A stretch of DNA of 64,000 bases, taken from contig CAYSPG010000003.1 in NCBI GenBank assembly GCA_964432885.1, positions 124,001 to 188,000 on the forward strand, written 5' to 3'. This stretch comes from CAYSPG01 sp964432885. Its GTDB lineage: Bacteria > Bacteroidota > Bacteroidia > AKYH767-A > OLB10. Position numbers and translations under genes: made by a program. Positions 47,448 through 56,464 of the stretch are shown piece after piece (position 1 is the first letter of the stretch; every line of letters starts with the position of its first letter). The notes beneath the pieces were generated by a model that had not been told where the DNA came from, did not search any database, and saw nothing but the letters and a program-made list of their open reading frames with translations.

Positions 47448-48611
47448 TTATTTTTTTTGATACTTCAATAATTCCGTTAACCCCACAAACATCCACGCAT
47501 TGCTCCATCGCATACACGAAACTTTTTGCGTGTAGTACTTATGCATCTGCAAATAAAAATATCCTTTTGGGTGCTGCATGTTGTCAACCATCCACTCACC
47601 AACGTTAGTTGCCAATTTAATTTCGTTAAAGCGGCAAAGCGTAAGCAATGATTGAGCAGCACCAGTGCAATCAATTGGAAAAGTTCTTTTGTCATAAAAT
47701 TTAGGAATACGGTTGTCTTCAAAAAAATTGGCCACATAATAATCCATTCCTTTTTTTAAGTGAGAAGTGTATTGATTGTCTCCGGTATATTTCATGTAGT
47801 CATCCAAACAGTCAATAATATAACCAGTGTGGTAGTTGTCAACCCAACCTCCTCCCTTGTTTGTAGAATACACCCATGAGCCGTTAGGTTGCTGATAATT
47901 CATCACAAAAGCTGTTACACTTGCAGCAGCCTCGCGCAGTTTTTCATCTTTAGTAACAGAATAAACTTGTGCCAGTGTACGCACCCCCTTCATGCCTGCA
48001 TTAAAAATCACCTGCTTGTCGAACGGAGAATACGCATAACAAAAATTTCCTTTGTCATCGTATGTTTTATGTATGTCGTTTAAAATAAAATTGCAGGCGC
48101 TTTCACACATGTCAAACGCTTTTTTGTTTCCGGTAATTTGATATGCTTTAAAAAGCGCATTGGTAATAAAACCGGTTGCAACAATGGTGGGCTGGTATGC
48201 GTCTATCTTAGAAAAGCGAGCTTCCCAGTCAAAATCATAACCCCAGCATGCACCACTAAATCCTTTCGAAATTAATTTCTCCTGCTCATCAATTAAAAAA
48301 TTAATTTTCTTTTTCAGCGATTCATCATCTGGATTTATCTCAAGCAAATTTGAATATGCCTGGATGCACAAGCCAACTGTAACAGGATTATATCCTTTTG
48401 GAATAAACAATAAAGGACGAACATTAAACGGCAAACGTTTTACAGCCTGTTGTGCCACATACCTTACTAATTTGTTGGTTTTAAAAAAAGGCAATTTAAA
48501 AAGGGGAGAGAGCAATGCATCATATGGGTCGTACCCATGATAGTTTTCTGCTTCAATGTATGATTGAAGCTTTTGTGTTGCAGCTAAAATTTTACTTTCT
48601 GCCGTTTCCAA
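47448..48611 (-). CDS. Alpha/alpha-toroid (six-hairpin glycosidase-like) protein of a polysaccharide locus
   Basis: 387 residues, soluble, without signal peptide. It is built from helical hairpins with recurring aromatic/Gly turns (QPTIVATGFITNALFKAYQIT; NGSWVYSTNKGGGWVDNYHTGYI; CTGAAQSLLTLCRF), as in the six-hairpin and terpenoid-cyclase/prenyltransferase-like toroid folds. Such proteins recur in exopolysaccharide gene clusters of Bacteroidota beside bi-domain oxidoreductases, with no proven activity; a sugar- or lipid-linked modification is a guess. It starts 2 bases after the oxidoreductase stop and is the last gene of the minus-strand operon. Confidence 0.78.
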   Translation of the reverse strand: METAESKILAATQKLQSYIEAENYHGYDPYDALLSPLFKLPFFKTNKLVRYVAQQAVKRLPFNVRPLLFIPKGYNPVTVGLCIQAYSNLLEINPDDESLKKKINFLIDEQEKLISKGFSGACWGYDFDWEARFSKIDAYQPTIVATGFITNALFKAYQITGNKKAFDMCESACNFILNDIHKTYDDKGNFCYAYSPFDKQVIFNAGMKGVRTLAQVYSVTKDEKLREAAASVTAFVMNYQQPNGSWVYSTNKGGGWVDNYHTGYIIDCLDDYMKYTGDNQYTSHLKKGMDYYVANFFEDNRIPKFYDKRTFPIDCTGAAQSLLTLCRFNEIKLATNVGEWMVDNMQHPKGYFYLQMHKYYTQKVSCMRWSNAWMFVGLTELLKYQKK

Positions 48612-48613
48612 AT

Positions 48614-50737
48614 TTAAATGTCAATTTGCTTCCCATTCTGCGCAATGCTTTCAAGCACTTTAAAAGTAGCCAGCATCGAAGTATAAATTTCATTAAACGC
48701 AATTGGTGTGGGCTTGCCGTTTTTAATGGCAGCACAAAAATCTTTTACTTCTTGCGTGTGGCCTTTGTCTTGTGCCGAGGTAAATTTCTTTTCGCTCTTT
48801 CCAAAAATGCTCATCTCCTTGTAATCATTTATTACAGCCACCATGCCATTACTGTAAACTTCAAGATGTTCTTTACTTACCATTTTACTTCCGTTAGCAA
48901 AATAACAAATGTTGGCAATGCTTCCGTTTTCAAAATGCAGATTTATTGTTAACGTGTCGTTCAGTTTTGTAGCATCGTTTAATGCAACTGCACTAACTCC
49001 CTTGATGGTTGAGCCTGCAATGTACATTGCCAAATCAATAAAGTGACAAGCCTCACCAATAATTCTTCCACCACCTACTGCCATGTCCTGTACCCAACTT
49101 TCACGCGGAATAGCACCTGCATTAATTCTATATAGTATTGATTTTGGCGCAGCATCGCTAAATGATTTTTTTATTTGCTGAACAAACGGAGAAAATCTGC
49201 GGTTAAAACCAACCATCAGATGCGTGTTTGCTTTTACATATTCGGCAGCTATAGTTTCTAACTCAGCTTCTGTCATGCAAAGCGGCTTTTCTACAAAAAC
49301 ATTTTTCTTGTTCTTTAAACTTTCAAGCACATACTCGGCATGTGTGTTATGTTGTGTAGCAATAAAAACAGTGTTGATGTCATTATTGGTAAAAATGTCC
49401 TGCGCATTTCCCGATGCAAAGTTGAAGCCGTTTTTATCGGCAATGTTGCGTGCACTGTTCGGACGTGCTGTAACTACCCCCACAAAATTTCCACTACCTT
49501 TCATGGCAGGAATTAAAAAATTTTGTCCGAAAGAGCCTGCTCCAATCATTCCAATGTTTACATCGGCAGCATTGTATTTTTTATTTCCAGTAGCAACAGT
49601 CTTTTTTAATTCTTTTTCCAAATCATATTTTAAAACCATTCCAACAAAAGGCTCAGTTTTATTCATTATAATGTCGTACGCTTTCATCGCATCTTTCAGA
49701 CCAAAAACGTGCGTGATTAATTTCTCCAGATTAATTTGATTGGTTTTAATTAAATCAACAAATGCCTGCATGTTGCGGTTTTCTGTCCAACGGACATACG
49801 CGTAAGGATAATCTAATCCTTTTTCTTCATACTCCATATCGTAACGACCAGGTCCGTAACTGCATGACATGCGCAAATCCAGTTCCTTTTTAAAGTAATG
49901 AAGGCGTTTGAATCCTGTTGGAACAGCACCCACAATAATTACTTTTCCTTTTTTGCGTGAAATAACTCCTGCTAAATCAATCGGGTCAAGGGATTCTGTT
50001 CCGGCAGTTATAATTACAGCATCCGTTCCGTAGCCATCCGTAAATTCTGCAATGGCTTGTTCTAAATCTTCACGGTTGCGTGCTAAAGATAAATCAGCTC
50101 CGCTTTCTTTTGCAAGTTCCACCATGCGCGGGTCAATATCAACGCCAATTGTTTTTACACCACTTGCCTTCAGCATTTGCACAGTGAGTTGTCCAACCAA
50201 GCCCAATCCAATCACCACACAATTTTCTCCCAACCGCAAATCAGCCTGGCGAATTCCTTGTAAAGCAATTGCACCCAGAGTAGTAAAGCAGGCGTGTTTT
50301 GTGTCAACATTGTCAGCCAGCTTTACACATAAGTTTGAAGGCACGGCAATAACCTCGGCATGAACAGAAGAATTTCCTCCGCAGGCAACTTTATCACCCA
50401 CTCTAAAATCAATTATATCATCAGCAACAGCAATTACTTCTCCTGCTGTGCTATACCCAAGAGATGAAGGTGCATCCAATTTATTCATCACCATTTGGTA
50501 TGTTTTCATCACACCAAATGTTTTAGCGGTTTCAATTACTTTTTTTACTTCTTCTTTGCGGGCGCGTGCTTTGCCAATGTAACCAAGGCGTGCATCCTTC
50601 ACAGTTTTTCCCTCAGTGCCTGCGCTTATCAATGAATAATGATTGCGGACCAATACCATACCACCTGACAATGCCGGAAACGGCACTTCAAGGATTTGCA
50701 TTTTTCCGTCTTTTAAATTTTGTGCGAGCTGCTCCAT
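48614..50737 (-). CDS. Bi-domain oxidoreductase: zinc-type alcohol dehydrogenase fused to Gfo/Idh/MocA
   Basis: 707 residues. Residues 1-355 are a medium-chain dehydrogenase (SSLGYSTAGEVIAV; GLGLVGQLTVQMLKASGVKTIGVDID is the NAD-binding Rossmann motif). Residues about 390-707 are a Gfo/Idh/MocA oxidoreductase (IGMIGAGSFGQNFLIPAMKG; NVFVEKPLCMTEAELE with the EKP motif; GGGRIIGEACHFIDLAMYIAG). Both halves bind nicotinamide cofactor. The fusion is typical of nucleotide-sugar and polysaccharide loci, where it probably oxidises or epimerises a sugar; the substrate is unknown. The N-terminal half shows no obvious catalytic zinc ligands of the GHE type. Confidence 0.9.
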   Translation of the reverse strand: MEQLAQNLKDGKMQILEVPFPALSGGMVLVRNHYSLISAGTEGKTVKDARLGYIGKARARKEEVKKVIETAKTFGVMKTYQMVMNKLDAPSSLGYSTAGEVIAVADDIIDFRVGDKVACGGNSSVHAEVIAVPSNLCVKLADNVDTKHACFTTLGAIALQGIRQADLRLGENCVVIGLGLVGQLTVQMLKASGVKTIGVDIDPRMVELAKESGADLSLARNREDLEQAIAEFTDGYGTDAVIITAGTESLDPIDLAGVISRKKGKVIIVGAVPTGFKRLHYFKKELDLRMSCSYGPGRYDMEYEEKGLDYPYAYVRWTENRNMQAFVDLIKTNQINLEKLITHVFGLKDAMKAYDIIMNKTEPFVGMVLKYDLEKELKKTVATGNKKYNAADVNIGMIGAGSFGQNFLIPAMKGSGNFVGVVTARPNSARNIADKNGFNFASGNAQDIFTNNDINTVFIATQHNTHAEYVLESLKNKKNVFVEKPLCMTEAELETIAAEYVKANTHLMVGFNRRFSPFVQQIKKSFSDAAPKSILYRINAGAIPRESWVQDMAVGGGRIIGEACHFIDLAMYIAGSTIKGVSAVALNDATKLNDTLTINLHFENGSIANICYFANGSKMVSKEHLEVYSNGMVAVINDYKEMSIFGKSEKKFTSAQDKGHTQEVKDFCAAIKNGKPTPIAFNEIYTSMLATFKVLESIAQNGKQIDI

Positions 50738-50743
50738 GATATA

Positions 50744-50785
50744 TTAACGAATACGAATAATTACGAATGTACGAATAAGAATGTA
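50744..50785. repeat. Intergenic ACGAAT-rich repeat, copy 2
   Basis: Several ACGAAT words in tandem (from TTAACGAATACGAATAATTA on to GTACGAATAAG) just 5' of the bi-domain oxidoreductase. On the minus strand it contains TACATTCG, a TAnnTTCG match. Confidence 0.5.
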
Positions 50786-50853
50786 TGATCTACGATTTTG
50801 GATTTACGATTTATGCGCCACGAATTAAAAAATAGCATTTATAATTTCAAACT

Positions 50854-51831
50854 TTACACTCCCAAAATTCCCCCTTTGGGGGTTAGGGGGCTAAACCATT
50901 TTTTAAATTCCTCCAATCCTTTTTCCAAATTGGTTTCTGGATTGTAGCCTAATAATTTTTGTGCTTTACTGATGTTGGCATACGTGTGCGGAACATCACC
51001 TGCCTGCATCGGTAGTTTCTCTAAAATTGCCTTTTTACCAACTGTGTTTTCAATTGCAGTAATTAACTCATGCAACTTCACAGTCCGGTTGTTGCCCAGA
51101 TTGATTACTTCAAACAGTGTTTTATCATAATCAACAGCAGCGCGAATTCCTTTTATAATATCTCCAACAAATGTGTAGTCACGGCTTGTTTCTCCATCAC
51201 CAAAAAATGGAATGGATTTACCTTGCGAAATAAGTTTATAAAATTTATGTATTGCCAAATCAGGTCGCTGCCGTGGACCAAACACAGTAAAAAAACGCAG
51301 CGCGATAAATCTGATGTTGTACAAATAAGAATAGGTATGTCCAATTAACTCACACGAAACTTTTGTTCCTGCATAGGGACTAATTGGATTTAAAACATAA
51401 TCATCTTCACTCCATGGTGTGCGTGGGTTTACTCCATACACGCTGCTACTCGATGCAAAAACAAATTGTTTGATATTTTTTTCTTTGGCAATTTCCAAAA
51501 GGTTCATAGTACCTTTGATGTTTACTTCTTCGTAAAGCAAAGGCTGTTCAATGCTTGGGCGCACGCCTGCACGTGCAGCCAGGTGAACAATTACATCAAA
51601 CTTTTTTTCAAATACGTTGTCAAGAAAACTTTTGTCGCGTATATCACCTTTGCATAACGTAAAATTTTTATTTGCTGATGCAGAAGCAATGTTTTCGCGT
51701 TTAACTTTCTCATCATAAAAATTATCAAAGCTGTCAATTACAGTAACAGCAAAATTATTTTCGCTCAAAAGCAAGTCAACAAAACTGCTGCCTATAAATC
51801 CTGCTCCGCCTGTTACGAGTATATTTTTCAT
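50854..51831 (-). CDS. NAD-dependent nucleotide-sugar epimerase (UDP-glucuronate 4-epimerase-like)
   Basis: 325 residues of the extended short-chain dehydrogenase family. It has the N-terminal TGGAGFIGSSFV glycine motif, VIHLAARAGVRPS, FASSSSVYG with the catalytic Ser/Thr, and YAGTK (YxxxK). RFFTVFGPRQRPDLAI is characteristic of the UDP-glucuronate epimerase branch. It should supply an epimerised uronic acid or hexose for the glycan operon. The last ~12 residues (SPLTPKGGILGV) are encoded by an intergenic palindromic repeat and are probably not an ancestral part of the enzyme. Confidence 0.93.
   Translation of the reverse strand: MKNILVTGGAGFIGSSFVDLLLSENNFAVTVIDSFDNFYDEKVKRENIASASANKNFTLCKGDIRDKSFLDNVFEKKFDVIVHLAARAGVRPSIEQPLLYEEVNIKGTMNLLEIAKEKNIKQFVFASSSSVYGVNPRTPWSEDDYVLNPISPYAGTKVSCELIGHTYSYLYNIRFIALRFFTVFGPRQRPDLAIHKFYKLISQGKSIPFFGDGETSRDYTFVGDIIKGIRAAVDYDKTLFEVINLGNNRTVKLHELITAIENTVGKKAILEKLPMQAGDVPHTYANISKAQKLLGYNPETNLEKGLEEFKKWFSPLTPKGGILGV
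50860..50893. repeat. REP-like GC-rich palindrome
   Basis: CCCCCTTTGGGGGTTAGGGG and flanks, with 5-bp arms CCCCC/GGGGG. It stands out against the AT-rich surroundings and resembles palindromic repeats common between Bacteroidota genes. It overlaps the end of the epimerase reading frame. Confidence 0.6.
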
Positions 51832-51853
51832 TTTTAAATTTAAAGTTTTAAGA

Positions 51854-51925
51854 GTTCAAGTGTTCAATAGTTTAAGGGTTATTAAAACAAATGTTAGTGA
51901 TGCATAAACTTTTGAACACTTGAAC
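51854..51925. repeat. Perfect 14-bp inverted repeat between epimerase and glycosyltransferase
   Basis: GTTCAAGTGTTCAA (51854-51867) and TTGAACACTTGAAC (51912-51925) are exact reverse complements with 44 bases between them. There is no T run, so it is not a classical terminator. Confidence 0.6.
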
Positions 51926-51935
51926 TATTAAACTA

Positions 51936-53054
51936 TTAAACATTGTTCTCAATAACACTTCTCCAAACCTTTCCCATTCTTTCCACCATTTTTTCTTCTG
52001 TTAAATTTTCCAGATATAACCTTCGACTTTCCGAACCCATTTTATCACGAAGGTTTTTATCAGCAGCAAGTTTCATAATTCTGTCTGCAACTTGTTCCAC
52101 ACTTTTCTTTTCTACCAAATACCCGTTTACACCTTCAATAACCGATTCGCTGATGGCTGCATGGTCGGTAGAAATTACAGGCAGACCAGCAGCCATTGCT
52201 TCTACAATTACCCACGGATGGCCTTCATTACGGTAATAACTTGGGAACACAAATATATCTGCATCATTAAGAATATTGAATTTTTGTTCGCCTTTAACAG
52301 TACCATGATTTATGATTGGTAGTTCAGGGTGCTTAGAAACAAAATCATTAAATGCAGTTTTTGTTTCTTCATCGCGCCACTCGCCTGCAAAAGCAAATTG
52401 CACATTTGGAAATTTTTTACAAACTTCTTCTGAAGCATAAAGCACTTCAAGCACTCCTTTTGTTTTTATATAGTTACCCAAAAACAGCACTGTTACTTTT
52501 TCATGATTACGAACATCATGCTTTACTTTAAAAGTTCCACCGTTTGGTATTACATAAATTTTTGAATCTGGAATTAGCCAGTTAAACAGTGGTCTTAAAT
52601 TATTTCCTAACACAATTTGCCCGTCCACTTTCTTATGAACAAAACGCACAAATGCTTTTGTGAGCTTACCACTTTCGTTATACCAGTTTTTAAAATAACC
52701 ACCACGCAAATGTGTGAGTACTTTTATACCAAAGAGTTTTGCAATTAAAATAAATCCGGCATCACGTCCGTAGCCAACGGTAGTTTGCCCTGCAGGAACG
52801 TAAACTAAATCTGGCTTATGTTTAATGCACATAAAAAATAATTGTGCATAATGTTTAAATGCCAAATAAAAGTTCATAAAATCCAACTTGCCCAGTGTTC
52901 CAATGTCACGCGGGTCGGTAAGGTCGTGATGAATTAATTCAAACTCATCTTTTAGCTTTGAGTTGACAATAATTTCAGTGGCAACGTTTGGTCCAATGTA
53001 AGGTGGAGGCAGGTTGCCGTGAAAAATTACTTTGTATTTTTTTTTAGTATCCAA
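51936..53054 (-). CDS. Glycosyltransferase family 4
   Basis: 372 residues, GT-B fold. Conserved parts are the N-terminal HGNLPPPYIGPNVATE loop, VTVLFLGNYIKTKGVLEVL at the start of the donor domain, and DADIFVFPSYYRNEGHPWVIVEAMAAGLPV with the E-x7-E retaining GT4 motif. It transfers a sugar from a nucleotide donor, probably to a lipid-linked glycan at the inner face of the membrane. The start codon is TTG; no ATG lies upstream in frame, and the KVIFHGN strand begins the fold right after it. Confidence 0.92.
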   Translation of the reverse strand: MDTKKKYKVIFHGNLPPPYIGPNVATEIIVNSKLKDEFELIHHDLTDPRDIGTLGKLDFMNFYLAFKHYAQLFFMCIKHKPDLVYVPAGQTTVGYGRDAGFILIAKLFGIKVLTHLRGGYFKNWYNESGKLTKAFVRFVHKKVDGQIVLGNNLRPLFNWLIPDSKIYVIPNGGTFKVKHDVRNHEKVTVLFLGNYIKTKGVLEVLYASEEVCKKFPNVQFAFAGEWRDEETKTAFNDFVSKHPELPIINHGTVKGEQKFNILNDADIFVFPSYYRNEGHPWVIVEAMAAGLPVISTDHAAISESVIEGVNGYLVEKKSVEQVADRIMKLAADKNLRDKMGSESRRLYLENLTEEKMVERMGKVWRSVIENNV

Positions 53055-53091
53055 GGGTACGAATAACGAATTTTTACGAGTTTACGAATCT
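53055..53091. repeat. Intergenic ACGAAT-rich repeat, copy 3
   Basis: GGGTACGAATAACGAAT (53055-53071), identical to 16245-16261, followed by TTTACGAAT. Again immediately 5' of a minus-strand gene. Confidence 0.5.
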
Positions 53092-53130
53092 GGGTTTTGT
53101 TTTTAATTTCATTCTGCCTACTGACAACTG

Positions 53131-54405
53131 CTAACTTTTTTTGCCAACTGACAATTGCATTCTGCTAACTATTTTATCCAATGCAATTCCGGCAAGTATC
53201 ATAAGTAATGGGTCAAGTGGCAATCTTGCTCTTGTAAATCCCATTGCTATCATGTGTGCTCCTGTGTAACAAATTGCAGTGCCAATAAATAATAATGCAA
53301 GTGGAATATTTTTTTTCCAGACAAAAAATATTCCGGCAATACTTAATAGTAACAAAGGCAAATACGAAATTATGTTAGCTGTGTCTCTGTCTTCGTTGGT
53401 TCCAAATTTGGGTTTGCTTGCTGGGTTGCGATTCCATGTCCATAACTTTTGTGCTTTAATAAATGCAAGCTCAATAAATTCTGATGGATGGTTTTTTATC
53501 CAGGTGCTTGCTTCAATTTTATACGCGTCAGCAACTGCAATAGCTTCTATCGGTGCGCGTTCTTTATTTGGATACTTCGCATAAATATCTGGAGGAGGAA
53601 CACGCTTGTAAATTTCGTCAAGTGAAATATTGTTTGATAAATATTCTTTTGTAAAATCATTGTTTCCCTGCCATAAACCAAACGGCCCGTGCGTTGAAAT
53701 CATTAATCTACCCGTGAGGTTTTTATTTCTAATCAGCCATGGTGCCATTGTTAGTGCTGTTGCGGTAATCACAATTCCACAGCCAATAATTGCTGTCCGC
53801 ACATTTTTTTCTTTCATCACATTATAAAACACGTACCATAGCAATGCCGGAATAAAAACAATCATAGTGCCTCGTGTGAGAAAACCTAAGCCTAATGCTA
53901 TTCCTCCCAGTAACAAATGTTTTGTGGTTAAATTTTTTTGCGTAAGCAAATAAAAAACAGCTACTACTAGAAACACAAACAAGGTGGTGTCGTAAATTGA
54001 AATGGTGTAAAGAAATAAATAAGGATACATTACATGAAACAGTCCTGCAAAAAAACCTGCCAGTTCATTCCACAATGTTCGCGCACTTAAAAAAAGCATT
54101 AATGAAGTGAGTGCATGCAGCACAGCCTGCAATACCGTTACACCCAACCAATTTGAACCTGATATGCGATAGCCTATGCTCATTAACCAAGGGTACAAAG
54201 GTTCATAGTCAATTGAGGGAGTACCGCTTGTTATACTAAACTCGTTACTGCCAATAAGATTAAACGCAAGCGCATTCATAGGAGTGTGGCTATTGCCTCG
54301 ATTCATAAATGTATTGCGCACGTTAAATCCTGCAATGAGTTTGGCTACAAAAGCAATAACAACAATTGCAAAAAATAATTTACTAACGTTAATCTTCTTC
54401 AGCAT
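53131..54405 (-). CDS. Polytopic glycosyltransferase (GT39/ArnT-like)
   Basis: 424 residues with about ten membrane segments. The layout fits GT-C enzymes: an early extracytoplasmic loop with acidic residues (SITSGTPSIDYEPLYPWLMSI, in which the D-YEP segment is the likely catalytic region), then LLLGGIALGLGFLTRGTMIVFIP, and a large loop (about 230-330) near NHPSEFIELAFIKAQKLW. Such enzymes use polyprenyl-phosphate sugars on the periplasmic side. The GT2 gene next to it could make that donor. It ends with a small charged tail. Confidence 0.85.
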   Translation of the reverse strand: MLKKINVSKLFFAIVVIAFVAKLIAGFNVRNTFMNRGNSHTPMNALAFNLIGSNEFSITSGTPSIDYEPLYPWLMSIGYRISGSNWLGVTVLQAVLHALTSLMLFLSARTLWNELAGFFAGLFHVMYPYLFLYTISIYDTTLFVFLVVAVFYLLTQKNLTTKHLLLGGIALGLGFLTRGTMIVFIPALLWYVFYNVMKEKNVRTAIIGCGIVITATALTMAPWLIRNKNLTGRLMISTHGPFGLWQGNNDFTKEYLSNNISLDEIYKRVPPPDIYAKYPNKERAPIEAIAVADAYKIEASTWIKNHPSEFIELAFIKAQKLWTWNRNPASKPKFGTNEDRDTANIISYLPLLLLSIAGIFFVWKKNIPLALLFIGTAICYTGAHMIAMGFTRARLPLDPLLMILAGIALDKIVSRMQLSVGKKS

Positions 54406-54411
54406 TTAGTT

Positions 54412-55119
54412 TTAGCCATTGATGGATTTGCGCAGAAGTAAAATGTCATCTACGGTTTTTTTCAATCGCTTCATGGCTTTGATGCGGGTAGTTCTTATTT
54501 CGCGCAGAGGAATAGTTACAGGTATTTCGGTAACTTTTAAATTTTTATCGCGGCAGGCACGTATGCAAAACTCACTTGGCCAAACAGCATTGCGTGTAAC
54601 GCAGCCATTGGTGATATGATTTAGTTTACCTTTCTTAAAAGTTTTTAATCCATGCGTTTCGCTAAGCGGCACACGAAACGTTGTGCGAAGAAGTGTATTG
54701 TAAAGCATTGTAAAGACCTTACGCTTGAACGGACGCTGGTCCATTCCCTTAGCAATTACTTTGGAGCCAATTATCAAATCATACTCGCCAAGCATCTTGT
54801 TTGAATTTTCAAGAAAGCCGTAGTCCATATAATCTAATTCAAAAATTGTAATGTCATCAAACTTAGCTGCGTTGGTACCGTTAACCAATGCCTGGCCATA
54901 ATCACCAGGCCCATCATCAATTATTGCTTTTACACGTGGCATCTCTTTTTCTAATTCGCGTGCAATTTTTTTTGTGTTATCAACGCTTCCGTTTTCAGTT
55001 AAAATAATTTCGAAATCCTTAAATAAATCCTCCAAACGGGCATTTAATTCGCGCACACGCGTAACCAAAATTTCTTCTTCGTTATAAATAGGAATTACTA
55101 TACTAATATTATTACGCAT
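54412..55119 (-). CDS. Glycosyltransferase family 2, polyprenyl-phosphate sugar synthase-like
   Basis: 235 residues, GT-A fold. ISIVIPIYNEEEILVTRV opens the nucleotide-binding domain, followed by LTENGSVDNT. The metal-binding DxD is varied (FELDYMD). The length and absence of membrane spans fit DPM1-like enzymes that load a sugar onto polyprenyl phosphate. It overlaps the upstream FAD-oxidoreductase gene by 8 bases and stops 6 bases before the polytopic glycosyltransferase, so the two GTs may work as donor synthesis and transfer. Confidence 0.9.
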   Translation of the reverse strand: MRNNISIVIPIYNEEEILVTRVRELNARLEDLFKDFEIILTENGSVDNTKKIARELEKEMPRVKAIIDDGPGDYGQALVNGTNAAKFDDITIFELDYMDYGFLENSNKMLGEYDLIIGSKVIAKGMDQRPFKRKVFTMLYNTLLRTTFRVPLSETHGLKTFKKGKLNHITNGCVTRNAVWPSEFCIRACRDKNLKVTEIPVTIPLREIRTTRIKAMKRLKKTVDDILLLRKSING

Positions 55120-56404
55120 GTACTAACTTTAATTTGTCTGCTAAATTTTTTCCGTCAATGATTGCATCTTGCATCGCATTATATTCCCAACGTCCGTAAC
55201 GTCCAATCTGGTGTATGCCGCTTTGTGCAAGTTCTTCCATCAGCTGTTTTACTATAGGTGGGCGCTTGTGCTCGTAAATGCAATATGCAACAGGTATTTT
55301 TATACTCTTTACAAAAACAATTTCTTTGATGTCGAAAATTGGCATTGCTTTAATTTCTTCCACCACACGTTTTTCAATTTCTTCAATGCTAAGGCTGTGA
55401 TTACGGCTTCCAACTTCCACAGCAATTATCTGCTCGTTATTGGGTGTACTTTTCTTAAAATAATTTTTTGGAAAGCTGATGCGGTAAAAACTCAAGTCGG
55501 GATCGGGAAAATACATCCAGTGCGTATCGGGTACTGTTCCGTTTATTACAATGTTCACTGTATAAACTGAAGTATAAACTAATTCGCTGGCAAGAGATTT
55601 TAAATCATCACGATCGCTGTTTTCTATGAGTAGCTTTAGTGGTACGGTTGAAATCATTTGATTGTACTTAACCGTTTCGCCATCTGATAAATGAATAATT
55701 TTATTTTTAGTGTCAAACTTTGTTACCGTGGTGTTAAGTTTAATGTTGGAAAGCTTGTTTGCAAAAACATCACTTAAATCCTGAATGCCTTTTATGTTGG
55801 GATAATAAAACTCAGTATTGTACCCAAACTTATCGGTGTTGGGTTCTGAAGCATTTTTAATAATCTGATCTTTATCAGCTGTAATTAAATGACCCATAAA
55901 TTCACAAGTCATATCAGCAGGATCGGTATCCCAAATTTTTCGGTTATAAGGAAGCAGGTAATGATTGGCAATGCCACTACCGAAAGCACGCAACACATAA
56001 TCTTTGTACGAACCTTTTCTCAAATCATTTTCTTCTTCTTTGCTCCAATGCTTTACTTCATTCAAACCATCAATGCAATCTTTTTTTGTTTGCTCACTAA
56101 GGTTTAAAAGATTTAGCTCAAACGGATACGGAATAATTACGTCATCATAATAAATACTTGCCTTGCGCTGATGGGCATCAACCTTTAATCCGAGTACATC
56201 AAAAACTAACTCACGTACATAAGGATTTTTGAGATGAAGAAGATGAGGGGCTAAGTCAAAACGGCAACCGTTGAATTCGATAGTGCGCACAAGGCCGCCA
56301 ACGGTATCAAGGGTTTCAAATACCGGTATATTCTTATCGTAATGATACGCGAAACTCATTCCGGCCAAGCCGGCACCTACTACTATTTTATCGTGGTTTT
56401 GCAT
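55112..56404 (-). CDS. FAD-dependent oxidoreductase (protoporphyrinogen oxidase/UDP-galactopyranose mutase-like)
   Basis: 430 residues. The N-terminus has the dinucleotide motif VGAGLAGMSFA, then VGGLVRTIEFNGCRFDLAPHLLH, as in the amine oxidase/UGM superfamily; a YNRKIWDTDP segment and a C-terminal QIGRYGRWEYNAMQDAI close the FAD site. Proteins of this type are frequent in surface glycan clusters; some are flavin-dependent sugar mutases, others have unknown function. It is the first gene of the seven-gene minus-strand operon and has the clear promoter at 56421-56452. Confidence 0.87.
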   Translation of the reverse strand: MQNHDKIVVGAGLAGMSFAYHYDKNIPVFETLDTVGGLVRTIEFNGCRFDLAPHLLHLKNPYVRELVFDVLGLKVDAHQRKASIYYDDVIIPYPFELNLLNLSEQTKKDCIDGLNEVKHWSKEEENDLRKGSYKDYVLRAFGSGIANHYLLPYNRKIWDTDPADMTCEFMGHLITADKDQIIKNASEPNTDKFGYNTEFYYPNIKGIQDLSDVFANKLSNIKLNTTVTKFDTKNKIIHLSDGETVKYNQMISTVPLKLLIENSDRDDLKSLASELVYTSVYTVNIVINGTVPDTHWMYFPDPDLSFYRISFPKNYFKKSTPNNEQIIAVEVGSRNHSLSIEEIEKRVVEEIKAMPIFDIKEIVFVKSIKIPVAYCIYEHKRPPIVKQLMEELAQSGIHQIGRYGRWEYNAMQDAIIDGKNLADKLKLVHA

Positions 56405-56420
56405 TTTTAAAAAGAGCGCG

Positions 56421-56452
56421 CAAAAGTAGGCTTTAGGGCCTTAAGTTACAAA
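56421..56452 (-). promoter_or_regulatory. Promoter of the glycan operon
   Basis: On the minus strand TTTG (56452-56449), 20 nt, then TACTTTTG (56428-56421), a full Bacteroidota -33/-7 pair. The -7 box ends 17 nt before the ATG. Confidence 0.75.
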
Positions 56453-56464
56453 GCAGAAACCGAA

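Noticed and set aside
51854..51925. Terminator between epimerase and GT4
   Set aside because: The inverted repeat has a 44-base loop and no T run, and the genes appear to be one operon.
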